In this document: positions 1 through 9,838 of the stretch, in pieces | Position numbering within the stretch: the stretch's first letter is position 1 | Layout: the number at the start of each line of letters is the position of its first letter | Assembly: GCA_017409845.1 (NCBI GenBank) | Contig: JAFQRY010000004.1 | Location: forward strand, 45,845 to 109,844 | Source of the DNA: Clostridia bacterium | GTDB lineage: Bacteria > Bacillota > Clostridia > Oscillospirales > Acutalibacteraceae | Length of the DNA: 64,000 nt | Direction of reading: 5' to 3' | Translations under genes and position numbers: made by a program | Notes under the pieces: model-generated | Databases searched by the model: none | The model's input: only the letters and a program-made list of their open reading frames with translations | Told to the model about the DNA's origin: nothing

Positions 1-1
1 G

Positions 2-3000
2 CTTCTTGCAGAGGGCGAAACAAGACCCATCTTCATAGCAACCCATATTCCTCTGCATCATAACTCCAGAAACCCGAAGGCAAACAACAAGGATGCTGCC
101 GGAAACGTAGTCAGTACGGGATATAACGAAACTCTTTATTCTCGAGTTCTTTTTGAAACCATCAATGCTTATGCATCGGTTTTTGATATCATATTCTTCT
201 ATGGTCATAACCATTCGGGTGACTACGACGATTATCTTGGCGGTGCGGTCAACTATCTCGCAAAGGGTGAGAAAATCCGTATTCCTGATTCTTCTGTAAC
301 CCCGAGTGCAACATCATACACAGAAGAATCTCTTAACTTCACCTATATGAACTACGGTTATGTCGGCTATACAAACAATACAAACGACAAAACCCTCACT
401 ATGGGTGTGTTTGAAATCTGCCCCGACAGAATCGAGGTCACAAGATACTCGACTGAAGGCGTTTACAGAGAGCATACCATCAACCGAAATCTCAAAACAA
501 ATGAGGCTTCTGTTAGCATCGCAAGCTACGGTTCAGGTACTGTAGGTTCCGCTACGGGTGCTCTTGCAACCGCTACAGGTTTTACAGACCCTGTTTACAC
601 GTGGACTACAACCGATAATCAGATTACAACTATTACTGCAACCGGCAGAACCGCACAGATTTCTTACAATAAAGTCGGTACTGCAACCCTAACAGTTACT
701 GTAACGGAAAGAAACGATGCATCAAAAACTGCAACAGACTCTACTTCTATTACCGTTACAGATGAAGCAAAAGGCAAGGTTGCAACTATCCGAGTTGCCA
801 CTCAGGTGGTTGCACAGTCAGCTGTCGGCACAGATGCCGAGAAGATCGGTGTACTTGAATATTACAACGCAACTTTCGGCAAGGAAGTTTCGCTTGTAGG
901 CAGCTATGAAGGCTTTACCGCAAATGCAACAACTTTATGGTCCTCCTCTGACGCTAATGTTGCAACCGTAGACAACGGTGTTGTTAAGCTTGTCGGCAGC
1001 GGTACTGCATTTATCAGCTATACAGCAACCGATGCTAACGGTGATTCGTTTACAGCAAAGGTTAAGTTTGTAGTCAGCAATGCACCGAAGGTTCAATATT
1101 TATATGAAGAAGTTCCGAATACTTCAATTTCAGCAGGTAAAGAATATGCTATTGCAACCACCCGTGACGGCAACACTTATCTCTATAACAACACATTGGG
1201 AGATAACGGACAGGGTGCTACACTTGTCGGTACAAGCTGCACCTTTGCAGGCACAAGCCCTAACCGTACTGTTGAAGTAAGTGACGATTCATTTGTCTGG
1301 AGCACATCATCAACAGGAACTGATGGCGTATATTATCTGCAAAATTTATCCAGCGGAGAGTACCTCAGTTCTTCCCAGGTTACAAGTACTCCCATCAGAG
1401 GTAATTTTGTTCTGACGTCAAGTGTTCCGAGCGTTTCTGACGGCGGTTGGAGAATTGCAGCCAACAACAATCTCAGTAACGGCACTTACAACTGGTATGT
1501 AAGAGGCGGCGGTATAACCAACCTTCTTACCGATACTAAAACAGACTACGTTGTTTTGTTCGAAAAAAAGGCACTTAACCCAACTGCTTCGATTGACTTC
1601 CGAGGCGACGTTGTTGATAACACAAATCAGGTTCTTTATTCGGTAACAGATGTTCTGAAGGTTCCTGTTTACGGCATATACACCAACATTGAACAGCTCG
1701 GAGAAGAAACCTGGACTTCTTCAAATCAGAGCGTTGTCACCGTTGATTCAGACGGTATGCTCTCTTTCAAGGGTGTGGCAGGCACTTCGGATATTACTTA
1801 CACCGTAACCGATGCAAAAAGCGGACAGACCTACAGCGCAACATTCACAATTGAAGCAAAGCTCGGTGCCGAGCCTACACGTACTTTCAAATACACAAAA
1901 ACAATCCAACCCGGCAAAACCTATATGGTTATCAGTCAGAAAGCTATCGGTGACGCACTCGCTCTTTCGGGTTACAAAGTAACCTATGAAAAGCTTCTTG
2001 CTGAAGATATTACTGTTCAAGTCAACTCAAATAACGAATTTTTTGTTAATGTTCCCGCAGATTTCACGCATACCGTATGGATTCCCGAGAATGCAGGCGA
2101 CGGCACTTACTACCTCAAAAATGAGGCTGACGGAACATATTTCTATGCATGTTCAGACGGTACAGTCGATGATTACGGCGGTCTGAACGGCGAGGTTCTC
2201 ACAAGCGAATCCTATGAAACCAACACTGAGCGTTATAAATGGACTTATAACGGTACAAACCTTTATAATCAAAGCTCTTATACTAACCAGACAACGAGCG
2301 TGCTGTCTGATGTAACATATGTCAGACTTCGTTCAGCCAATTTCGCCGGCATTGCAACAATGAGTCAGTCCGAAATGTACTTCTACGAAGAAGTTCTGGC
2401 TGAACCCAACGGCGTTATCACATTGAGATATAACGTTCTCGGTGCAACCTATGTCAGAAACGAAATATGCCCCGGTCAGAGCGAAACCTTCGTTCCCAAG
2501 GCAGAAAACTTCCCCGATAACAATCAGGTTGATTTTATTTGGTCAATCCCCGAAGATGATCAGGATATTGCAACAGTAGACCCTGTAACTGGTGTTGTTA
2601 CTTATACCGGTAAATCAGGTAACGTTGACCTTACTCTTACATCAACATCAAGAATTTATGACGCAAACAGCGTCAAACCCGTTGACACAACAACAGTCAA
2701 GCTCATTGTTAACGGCGGCGAAATCGAAGTTCCCGAAGAACCCGAAGATCCCGATCAGCCCACTTTTGTTGAAAACGCTTACTATAAAACAACAACTCTT
2801 GTTCCCGGCAAAAAGTATGTTTTGCATACAAGCTATTCCGATGCTCCCAATCTTGCATTTTCGAATGAAAACAAGAGTGGTTACGTTCGTTTGCTTTGTG
2901 AAACAACAAATGCACCCCAGACGGACGAAAACGGAGAGTACATTGTAACAACAGATAATGCTCATATCTGGGAATGTGTTGAAAGCGGCGTTGACGGCTA

Positions 3001-6000
3001 TGTTTATCTTAAGAACATTGAAAACGGACAGTATTTGTTTACCAGTGAATCAGAAGCTGCAACAGCTAAGCGTCAGGCTGGTGTTGCGGCAGATTTAACC
3101 CATCCCGAAGCTGCCAATGTAACCAATGCCGCTGACAGTTTTCTTATCACTTATAACAGCTCCAACGGTATGCTGTTCTCAAAACAGGTTCAGGATACCG
3201 GATCAGTATATGGTGTTGGTAACGTAGCAAAATCCTCAGGCGGATACTATTACATCAGACCTACATATGACGGTTCAAGCGGTTCACCCGTCAGCTACAT
3301 TACTCTCTATGCAGAGCCTGATAAGGCTGAAACCGACAGCAACTATTACTATCTTACCGACAGCTTTGTTGCAGGTGAAAAGTATATTCTTCGTGCTGTT
3401 AAGGAAAATGAAAGCGGTGCAACGATAAGTATCGCAGTTTCAGGTACCAAAAACGGAGATACTAAGCTTGAAGGTGCGGCTGTTTCGCCTGTTGACAATG
3501 TGATTGAGAACGAAGATTCAAACATTGTCTGGATTGCCGAAGCAGGTTCAGACAGCAGTCATTTCTACTTGAAAAATGCCGATACCGGCGAATATCTCAG
3601 AATTGATAAAAACGGTGATATAGTAACAACAAGTGCAACCCAGGATGACAATGCTCAGTTGATTTACTATGAGAAGAATGGCCAATGGGTTATCGGCAGC
3701 AAGGCATCGCAAGCCAATCTGATCAGATATAACAATGCATTCTATGAGTCATCATCAGGTGCTGTGTTCGAGCTTTATCAGCAGGGCGATGCTCCCGAAG
3801 GCGGAGACACAATAACTGAAAAGAATGTTTATTATCTTACCGAAACATTTGAGGTTGGCAAGAAATATCTTATTTCAAACAGTAATACTGTGGGTGCTGC
3901 TGATGCACATGTAATGTCTAACCAGTATTACTCGGAAAACAAAATCCTTAAAGCTGTTTCAACTGAAATAAAAAGCAATGATAACGGCACATACATTTCG
4001 AATCCCGGTTCGGATGTTTTGATTGTTGAAGCAGTTACTTCAGATGTATCAAACTTTGTTAAGCTTAAAACAGAAGACGGTAAATATCTTGTAGTAGCAT
4101 ACAAAGATGCTGATGGTAATAGCTTGGCTTCAGGTGACAGAAAGGTTCTTCTTGCAGATGAAGGTGTTTATCTCCCTGATCAGTATCTCTTCAGGGCACG
4201 ATACAGTTCATCCAGCGGATTCAATGTCCTTATGACCAATGAAGGCGGTGCTTTGGTTTACAGCACGGGTACATCTGTTAACCGTTGGTCAACAAGCGGT
4301 ACTGCAAAAGCAATTTATATCTACGGCTTGGATGAAAGCACTGTTCCTCAACCTGTAGAGATGAAAGTGCAGATCAGAAAGCTTGATTATTTCGGTTCTG
4401 TTGATATAACAAACATAATAGAATACCGTTATGATATTGATAACGGTGACACAGAGCAGCTTTACAGATATACTGAATGTGTTCAGGATGGCTACACCTA
4501 CTCATGGTCTTCATCCGATACTTCGATTGCAACCATCGATCAGAGTACAGGTCTTGTTACCTATACGGGCAGGGAAGGTCACGTAACATTTAACCTTACA
4601 GTAACCGGCAATGATGATAACGGAGAAGCGGTTAATGAAACTGTTTCAACAACCTATAAGGTTTCAAGCGAACCCTACAGCCTTTCAGATGAGGATTACC
4701 CCGCATATCCCGATGAAGGTTCGGTTCGTATTAAGAAGACCGCGTCAAATGCTGCAGGCGGCTCAAACTTCCAGAACACAGGCGTTACCGAGATTGAACT
4801 TGGTGTAACGGGTGTTCCTGTTACTCAGCCTGTTGACGTTGTTGTTGTTCTTGACCACTCTGACTCCATGAACGGCAACAATCAGCTTCTTAACGCAATT
4901 AACGATACCCGTAACTTTGCACTTCAGCTTTTCAACGCAAATGAAAACAACCGAATTGCAGTTGTTACCTTCGACCAGTTCAGATATCACTACGAATCCA
5001 TAACTTCAACATCAATGATCAATTCGGAATCCGGTAATGAAGACAAAATCGTTACAGGTGACGGTACAATTCAGAATGCATTTGTTAAATTTGAACAAAT
5101 GGATAACCTTGCCGATGACCTTGACTCTCTCAAAGTTAATGCATACGGCGGTACAAACTATGACTCGGGTCTTAACTATGCGTACAGAATACTTCAGTAT
5201 GCAAAGACTGATCCCAATGCAAATGATAATCAGGTTGTTGTATTTATGTCGGACGGTGCTCCCACAAAGTTCAACGGTCTGAAACTTGGAAGCACCGAAA
5301 GCGGAACTCTTTCCGAGGCATGGATTACGGGTGATGAAACTAATGCCGAACTTGCAACATATCTTGCAGATACCGCAACATATCCTGCAGCGGCATATTT
5401 CAATACCGACGGTGAAAACTGGTTTGCAAAGGCAATCAAAACTCCCGAAGGTCAGGATGTTGAAGGTATGCCCAATGTAAGTCTTTATAACGGCTACCAT
5501 ACAGGTCTCGGTGCAAAGATTTACACCATTGGCTATAACTCGGGTTCGCAGGCTGCTCAGCTTCTTACAACAATGGCATCCAATCCGTCGAACTATTATC
5601 CTGCAACAACAAACCTTCAGGCAGCATATGACAGTATCCTTGAGCAGATTCTTTATGCTGCAGAGCATGCAGTTGTTACCGATAAGATGGGTGACCATTT
5701 CGATGTTCAGTTTGCAACTGAATTCTCAATCGGCGGTTCAACCGTAACCCTTAATCCTGTTCCCAAGTTTGAGATTGGTTACTGGACTCTCGACAACCTC
5801 GGTAACCGTGTAGAATATAATGTAATGGAAACTATTACATTTACTACAAATACTAACGGCGTTCTTACAGCTGCAAGCTCATCAATTATCGGTGATTGCT
5901 ATGATACAGCATCAAGCACCGTAATCGGTCAGTATGTTTCTTATAACCTCAACACCGAAACATTCACATGGAATGTCGGCGAGATCACCAGAAACGAAAT

Positions 6001-8866
6001 CACCCTCAAATATTATGCTTGCCTTGAAGGTGCGGCTAATGGTGAAAGAGAAGCAGGCACATTCGAAACCAACGAATATGCAACTCTTGCATATACAAAC
6101 TACAGAGGCACAGAATGTTCAAAGACTTTCCCCGTTCCCACTCTTGCATGGAAGCAGGCTGCTGTAAGCTACGATTTCTATCTCGTAAATGCTGCAGGTC
6201 AGCCCATCAACAGGCAAGGTGTTGCTGTTCCCTTTGCGGAAAGAGTTCTTATCGGCAGAGAGCAGACAAAGCAGCTCCTTCTCAACAGTAATGTAGAACT
6301 TACTGCATATGAGCTTATTGCAGGAAACGAAATTCCCTCGGGTTATGTTCTCTACAATAACGAAGCAAAATACAACATTTCTGTTTCGAGCACAAATGCT
6401 AACAGTTCGGCGGTAATTACCGACAGTACACTAACAACATATTACCGTGACGGTTCATATTCAATTAATGTTAACGGAAATGTTCCTAATGTTTCCGACT
6501 ATTCAAACACAGCAGTTTCATTCGCTGTTAAGTACACAGAAGGTATTATCCCTGACAGCGTTGTTATCGACTACGGTCTTCCCGTTAAAATCAGTGTTCT
6601 CGGCAACGACTATGCTGTAACAGGAGGTTCAATTACCAAGATTGGTAAGACTCTCGCAGATGGAACAATTCTTCACAGCGGTGCATACACAACAAGCCGG
6701 CTTACCGGCGGAACAACAGATGTCGCTCTCACCTACGGTAAAGCATCGATTGATGGCGGGTATGTAGTTTATACTCCCACAACCACTGCAATGGATAATG
6801 AAGAAGTATTCTATTATGAATATAAGACTGCAGATAACAAGTATTACTACACAACAATCACCGTTATTCCCGCAGCCAACATCTATTATGAAGAATCATT
6901 TATGACATTTGTTGACGGTCAGGATGACTACAAGTGGGAAGATGTCGGCACAGCAATCACCGGCAGATTCCAGGAAGAAGACAGACCCGGCACATTCTCA
7001 TTTGCTGAATACGATGCAGGTAATGCATATGGTGAAGATCCCGCATACGACGACAGCTATACTTATTCACTCGGCAACGCAAAGAAGACTACCGTTGATG
7101 CTGCTGCTTACGGCAAGGAAGCAACCGCAAAGTTCACCTTCTGCGGAACAGGCTTCGACCTCTTCAGCGTAACAAGCAATGAAACCGGTGCCGTTCAGGT
7201 TACTATTTACAAAGCAGGAACCACAACCATTTACAAGAACTTCCTTGTAAATACATACTATGGTTACAAGCTTGAAGAAGGCGTTCCTCTTCCCGATCTT
7301 AACAGCACAGCAGGTCTTTATCAGGTTCCCGTCATCAGTAGACGCGACCTTACTTACGGTACATACGATGTCGTTATCAAACCTCTTTACAGCTCTGCTT
7401 TTGACCCCAACTACAACAGCACTGCAAACAAGAAAGATAATGACTACAGCATTTATGTCGATTCAGTCAGAATTTTCAATCCCGCAGGTATAGGTGAATC
7501 GCTTGATAACGAAGTTATTAAGGACGTATACTACAAGGACGGCGAATACGCACCTTCATTCATGGAAATCAGAGATACCGTTCTTACTCTGGAAAATTTC
7601 TATGATGAACTTGTAGAAAATGAGGTTCTTGAAGGTCTTGGTTTTACCGGTTCAATCTTCCTTGACGGAAATTCAGCTAACGGTATTGATGATACAGCTC
7701 TTGCAACCTATAAGACTAACGGTCCCAAAAACGAACTTTATCTCGGCAAGGGTCAGGCTATTGCATTCACAGTAAGCTCTGCTGACAAAGAAGCTCTTGC
7801 AAGTCTTCAGCTTGGTATGAAGGTTGTTTCCGGCGGTGAAACAGCTAAGGTTACAATCATGAACACCAGCGAGAAGTATCCCAACAGCATCACCCTCAGC
7901 GGTACTCACGAAACATTCAAGAAGATTAACTCAGCGATTATCTGGGACCAGAATGAGATCAATTACGAGGATATGACCCAAAACGTATATTCAACTCTTT
8001 ATCCCATCGTAATTGCAAACACATCTGATACAGATACCGTTATTTCACTCACCAGCTTCAAGTGGGCACACACAACCAAGCCTGAAAGCGGTGATGCAGA
8101 ACCCGCTGCAGTTAATTTCATGGTTTATGACTCAACTCCCGCACTTGCAACAATGGCTCTCAGAAACGCTATGGCAGTTCAGGAAGTAAACGAAGAATCA
8201 AAGACCTACAACGAAGAGGATATCTCAATAGAATGGGTCGGCGATACATTCGTTGAAGGCAAGGAAGCAACCCTCAAAGTGACTACACCTCCCGAGGTTG
8301 TTAAGGTTACTGTTGACGGATCAGAAATTACTGAGTGCGAAATTGGCGAAAACGGTGACAAGCTCTGGAGCTATACATTTGTTACAGAACAGCCGGGCGA
8401 AAATGCATACGAAGTTGTATTCTATGACTATAACGGCGATGCAAGCGAGCCTGTTATGACAGAAACTATCGTTGTTGAGGAAGCTCCCGAAGAACCCACA
8501 ACTCAGGAGCCCACAACGGGCACACCTGAAGTAAGTGAGCCTGCAACAGACGTACCTGAAGTAAGCGAGCCTGCAACAGACGTACCTGAAGTAAGTGAGC
8601 CTGCAACAGACGTACCTGAAGTAAGCGAGCCTGCAACAGACGTACCTGAAGTAAGCGAGCCTGCAACAGATGAACCTGCAGTAAGTGAGCCTGCAACAGA
8701 TGAACCTGAAGTAAGCGAACCTGCAACAGATGAACCTGAAGTAAGCGAACCCGCAGCAGATGAGTCTGTTTATGAGAAGGTTATCCGCATTCTGTCAGAC
8801 TTCTTTACTAAGGTCTGGAATTTTATAAAGAGTATTATCGAATTTTTCTGGAGGTTATTTGCATGA
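2..8866 (+). CDS. Giant secreted metallophosphoesterase / Ig-like / VWA surface protein (5' partial)
   Basis: The reading frame is open from the first bases, so the N-terminus lies outside the window; 2954 residues are visible. The first ~90 residues look like the end of a calcineurin-type metallophosphoesterase, with THIPLHH and GHNHS metal-site motifs. Several Big_2-like Ig modules follow (patterns such as WSSSDANVATVDNG), alternating with about five related modules of the type PGKKYVL...VYLKN..GQYL. A von Willebrand A domain starts near base 4830; its MIDAS motif DHSDS is at base 4853, followed by GGTNYDSGL and MSDGAPT. Eight decapeptide repeats precede a C-terminal aromatic/hydrophobic helix ending in FFWRLFA, with no LPXTG signal. 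The stop overlaps the next start by ATGA. An extracellular adhesin or enzyme role is inferred; the substrate is unknown. Confidence 0.85.
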   Translation, partial: LLAEGETRPIFIATHIPLHHNSRNPKANNKDAAGNVVSTGYNETLYSRVLFETINAYASVFDIIFFYGHNHSGDYDDYLGGAVNYLAKGEKIRIPDSSVTPSATSYTEESLNFTYMNYGYVGYTNNTNDKTLTMGVFEICPDRIEVTRYSTEGVYREHTINRNLKTNEASVSIASYGSGTVGSATGALATATGFTDPVYTWTTTDNQITTITATGRTAQISYNKVGTATLTVTVTERNDASKTATDSTSITVTDEAKGKVATIRVATQVVAQSAVGTDAEKIGVLEYYNATFGKEVSLVGSYEGFTANATTLWSSSDANVATVDNGVVKLVGSGTAFISYTATDANGDSFTAKVKFVVSNAPKVQYLYEEVPNTSISAGKEYAIATTRDGNTYLYNNTLGDNGQGATLVGTSCTFAGTSPNRTVEVSDDSFVWSTSSTGTDGVYYLQNLSSGEYLSSSQVTSTPIRGNFVLTSSVPSVSDGGWRIAANNNLSNGTYNWYVRGGGITNLLTDTKTDYVVLFEKKALNPTASIDFRGDVVDNTNQVLYSVTDVLKVPVYGIYTNIEQLGEETWTSSNQSVVTVDSDGMLSFKGVAGTSDITYTVTDAKSGQTYSATFTIEAKLGAEPTRTFKYTKTIQPGKTYMVISQKAIGDALALSGYKVTYEKLLAEDITVQVNSNNEFFVNVPADFTHTVWIPENAGDGTYYLKNEADGTYFYACSDGTVDDYGGLNGEVLTSESYETNTERYKWTYNGTNLYNQSSYTNQTTSVLSDVTYVRLRSANFAGIATMSQSEMYFYEEVLAEPNGVITLRYNVLGATYVRNEICPGQSETFVPKAENFPDNNQVDFIWSIPEDDQDIATVDPVTGVVTYTGKSGNVDLTLTSTSRIYDANSVKPVDTTTVKLIVNGGEIEVPEEPEDPDQPTFVENAYYKTTTLVPGKKYVLHTSYSDAPNLAFSNENKSGYVRLLCETTNAPQTDENGEYIVTTDNAHIWECVESGVDGYVYLKNIENGQYLFTSESEAATAKRQAGVAADLTHPEAANVTNAADSFLITYNSSNGMLFSKQVQDTGSVYGVGNVAKSSGGYYYIRPTYDGSSGSPVSYITLYAEPDKAETDSNYYYLTDSFVAGEKYILRAVKENESGATISIAVSGTKNGDTKLEGAAVSPVDNVIENEDSNIVWIAEAGSDSSHFYLKNADTGEYLRIDKNGDIVTTSATQDDNAQLIYYEKNGQWVIGSKASQANLIRYNNAFYESSSGAVFELYQQGDAPEGGDTITEKNVYYLTETFEVGKKYLISNSNTVGAADAHVMSNQYYSENKILKAVSTEIKSNDNGTYISNPGSDVLIVEAVTSDVSNFVKLKTEDGKYLVVAYKDADGNSLASGDRKVLLADEGVYLPDQYLFRARYSSSSGFNVLMTNEGGALVYSTGTSVNRWSTSGTAKAIYIYGLDESTVPQPVEMKVQIRKLDYFGSVDITNIIEYRYDIDNGDTEQLYRYTECVQDGYTYSWSSSDTSIATIDQSTGLVTYTGREGHVTFNLTVTGNDDNGEAVNETVSTTYKVSSEPYSLSDEDYPAYPDEGSVRIKKTASNAAGGSNFQNTGVTEIELGVTGVPVTQPVDVVVVLDHSDSMNGNNQLLNAINDTRNFALQLFNANENNRIAVVTFDQFRYHYESITSTSMINSESGNEDKIVTGDGTIQNAFVKFEQMDNLADDLDSLKVNAYGGTNYDSGLNYAYRILQYAKTDPNANDNQVVVFMSDGAPTKFNGLKLGSTESGTLSEAWITGDETNAELATYLADTATYPAAAYFNTDGENWFAKAIKTPEGQDVEGMPNVSLYNGYHTGLGAKIYTIGYNSGSQAAQLLTTMASNPSNYYPATTNLQAAYDSILEQILYAAEHAVVTDKMGDHFDVQFATEFSIGGSTVTLNPVPKFEIGYWTLDNLGNRVEYNVMETITFTTNTNGVLTAASSSIIGDCYDTASSTVIGQYVSYNLNTETFTWNVGEITRNEITLKYYACLEGAANGEREAGTFETNEYATLAYTNYRGTECSKTFPVPTLAWKQAAVSYDFYLVNAAGQPINRQGVAVPFAERVLIGREQTKQLLLNSNVELTAYELIAGNEIPSGYVLYNNEAKYNISVSSTNANSSAVITDSTLTTYYRDGSYSINVNGNVPNVSDYSNTAVSFAVKYTEGIIPDSVVIDYGLPVKISVLGNDYAVTGGSITKIGKTLADGTILHSGAYTTSRLTGGTTDVALTYGKASIDGGYVVYTPTTTAMDNEEVFYYEYKTADNKYYYTTITVIPAANIYYEESFMTFVDGQDDYKWEDVGTAITGRFQEEDRPGTFSFAEYDAGNAYGEDPAYDDSYTYSLGNAKKTTVDAAAYGKEATAKFTFCGTGFDLFSVTSNETGAVQVTIYKAGTTTIYKNFLVNTYYGYKLEEGVPLPDLNSTAGLYQVPVISRRDLTYGTYDVVIKPLYSSAFDPNYNSTANKKDNDYSIYVDSVRIFNPAGIGESLDNEVIKDVYYKDGEYAPSFMEIRDTVLTLENFYDELVENEVLEGLGFTGSIFLDGNSANGIDDTALATYKTNGPKNELYLGKGQAIAFTVSSADKEALASLQLGMKVVSGGETAKVTIMNTSEKYPNSITLSGTHETFKKINSAIIWDQNEINYEDMTQNVYSTLYPIVIANTSDTDTVISLTSFKWAHTTKPESGDAEPAAVNFMVYDSTPALATMALRNAMAVQEVNEESKTYNEEDISIEWVGDTFVEGKEATLKVTTPPEVVKVTVDGSEITECEIGENGDKLWSYTFVTEQPGENAYEVVFYDYNGDASEPVMTETIVVEEAPEEPTTQEPTTGTPEVSEPATDVPEVSEPATDVPEVSEPATDVPEVSEPATDVPEVSEPATDEPAVSEPATDEPEVSEPATDEPEVSEPAADESVYEKVIRILSDFFTKVWNFIKSIIEFFWRLFA
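8525..8764 (+). repeat. Eight 30-bp tandem repeats encoding PEVSEPATD(V/E)
   Basis: Eight consecutive in-frame 30-bp units encode PEVSEPATDV (first four) and then PEVSEPATDE-type variants. This is an acidic, Pro-rich stalk near the C-terminus of the giant surface protein. The early units are almost identical at DNA level, so copy number probably varies between strains. There are no unique spacers, so this is not a CRISPR array. Confidence 0.95.
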
Positions 8867-9102
8867 AAAAGTATATAAAACCTGATATTTCTTTCCAGAA
8901 ATTGAATCTTTCAACAAACATTTCAGCCGGCTGTGAGCATACTGCTACACTGGATGCAGGTGTATGTCCCGCTGAAGTTCCCGGTCAGCCCGGACTTACG
9001 GTTTTTTTGGAGAACAGTGCTTGTATGGTTTATTCCCCCGATCTCGGCGGCTTAATCTGCTATCACGTTCCCACTGCTGACTCAAACGTATTTGAATCAT
9101 AA
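8863..9102 (+). CDS. Candidate RiPP precursor peptide, 79 aa, four cysteines
   Basis: The peptide starts MKKYIKPDISFQKLNLSTNI, with no signal peptide, followed by SAGCEH. Cysteines are at 24, 35, 54 and 66, and the last residue is Ser79. The start is set by a GGAGG site (8850-8854) inside the end of the upstream giant gene, whose stop overlaps this ATG by four bases, suggesting translational coupling. A hairpin follows, then genes for a radical SAM/SPASM enzyme, a PqqD-like protein, an HPr-kinase-like protein and an ABC exporter. Short Cys-containing peptides with such neighbours are commonly RiPP precursors. The charged/hydrophobic first ~22 residues would be the leader and the Cys-rich remainder the core. 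I do not recognise the exact family; the precursor role is inferred from context. Confidence 0.7.
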   Translation: MKKYIKPDISFQKLNLSTNISAGCEHTATLDAGVCPAEVPGQPGLTVFLENSACMVYSPDLGGLICYHVPTADSNVFES

Positions 9103-9110
9103 ATTTCCGC

Positions 9111-9153
9111 AAGCCGAGTCACCGCTTTGGTGACCCGGCTTTTCGGATTTTTA
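9111..9153 (+). terminator. Hairpin between precursor and maturation genes (terminator/attenuator)
   Basis: An 11-12 bp stem (AGCCGAGTCACC against GGTGACCCGGCT, one mismatch, small GCTT loop) is followed by TTTTCGGATTTTT. It lies 8 bases after the peptide gene stop and 14 bases before the lipoprotein start. It could partly terminate transcription, so that precursor is made in excess over the maturation genes. Confidence 0.75.
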
Positions 9154-9166
9154 AAAAGGTGAGCCT

Positions 9167-9838
9167 ATGAAATTGTTCAGAAAAGTTTCTGTGTTGATTC
9201 TTGTATCGGTGATGATAGTTTTATCTGCCTGCGACTCAAAAAAAGAAGCAGAAACATTCCATGGCGTTATATTTCCCGTTTCGGTTTACAGTGACGTGTT
9301 TGTGGAAGAAGCTGTAATCCGCACCTCCGATTTCCCCGAGGACGGAAGTTTTGAAGAAAAAAAGGATGTTCTTACTCTCAAAGTAAGAAATGAGGCTGAC
9401 AAAGCAATTCAGCTTCTCAGAATAAAGGTTACAACCGATCAGAAAGAAATGCTTTTTGAAATTACAACACTTCCCGCAAATATGGCGGTCAATGTTTTTG
9501 AAAAAAACGGACATACTCTTTCCAAGGGCGAAAAGATAGTTGATATTTCCGGCGAAAACAGAGTTGATTTTGAAAAAGCAATCGGTCTTCAAAGAGAAAC
9601 CTTTGAACTTGATGTTCACGACAAAGTTATCAATATCAGAAATATTTCAAAAAATGATATAGAATCCGATATTTATCTGTATTATAAAAAGAAAGATAAA
9701 GACGGAAGCTATTTCGGAGGAATAACGTTCCGTTCAAAGATAGACGGCCTCAGATCGGGCGAACTCAAGCAGATTCCCGCACCTCATTTTGCGCTGACTG
9801 ACAGCGAGGTGATTTTTTTAGATTATGCAGGTGAATAA
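9167..9838 (+). CDS. Lipoprotein of unknown function in peptide cassette
   Basis: This 223-residue protein has a basic N-terminus, a hydrophobic stretch and a lipobox LSAC with Cys22, so it is predicted to be lipid-anchored on the outer face of the membrane. The rest is a mixed alpha/beta-looking, charged sequence without a motif I recognise. The start has an AAAGGTGAG ribosome site. The gene overlaps the next one by 14 bases, tying it to the cassette operon. Possible roles are immunity, peptide capture or surface display; none is shown by the sequence. Confidence 0.75.
   Translation: MKLFRKVSVLILVSVMIVLSACDSKKEAETFHGVIFPVSVYSDVFVEEAVIRTSDFPEDGSFEEKKDVLTLKVRNEADKAIQLLRIKVTTDQKEMLFEITTLPANMAVNVFEKNGHTLSKGEKIVDISGENRVDFEKAIGLQRETFELDVHDKVINIRNISKNDIESDIYLYYKKKDKDGSYFGGITFRSKIDGLRSGELKQIPAPHFALTDSEVIFLDYAGE

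Noticed and set aside
5012-5698. 228-residue minus-strand frame inside the VWA region
   Set aside because: Cys/Val-rich shadow of the plus-strand gene, with no start signals or family likeness.
8466-8726. Minus-strand frame with repeated LLQ(A/V)(H/R) peptides
   Set aside because: It is the antisense reading of the PEVSEPATD repeat; no ribosome site and no independent support.
8525-8764. CRISPR-like 30-bp periodicity
   Set aside because: Repeats are directly adjacent, in frame and without unique spacers.
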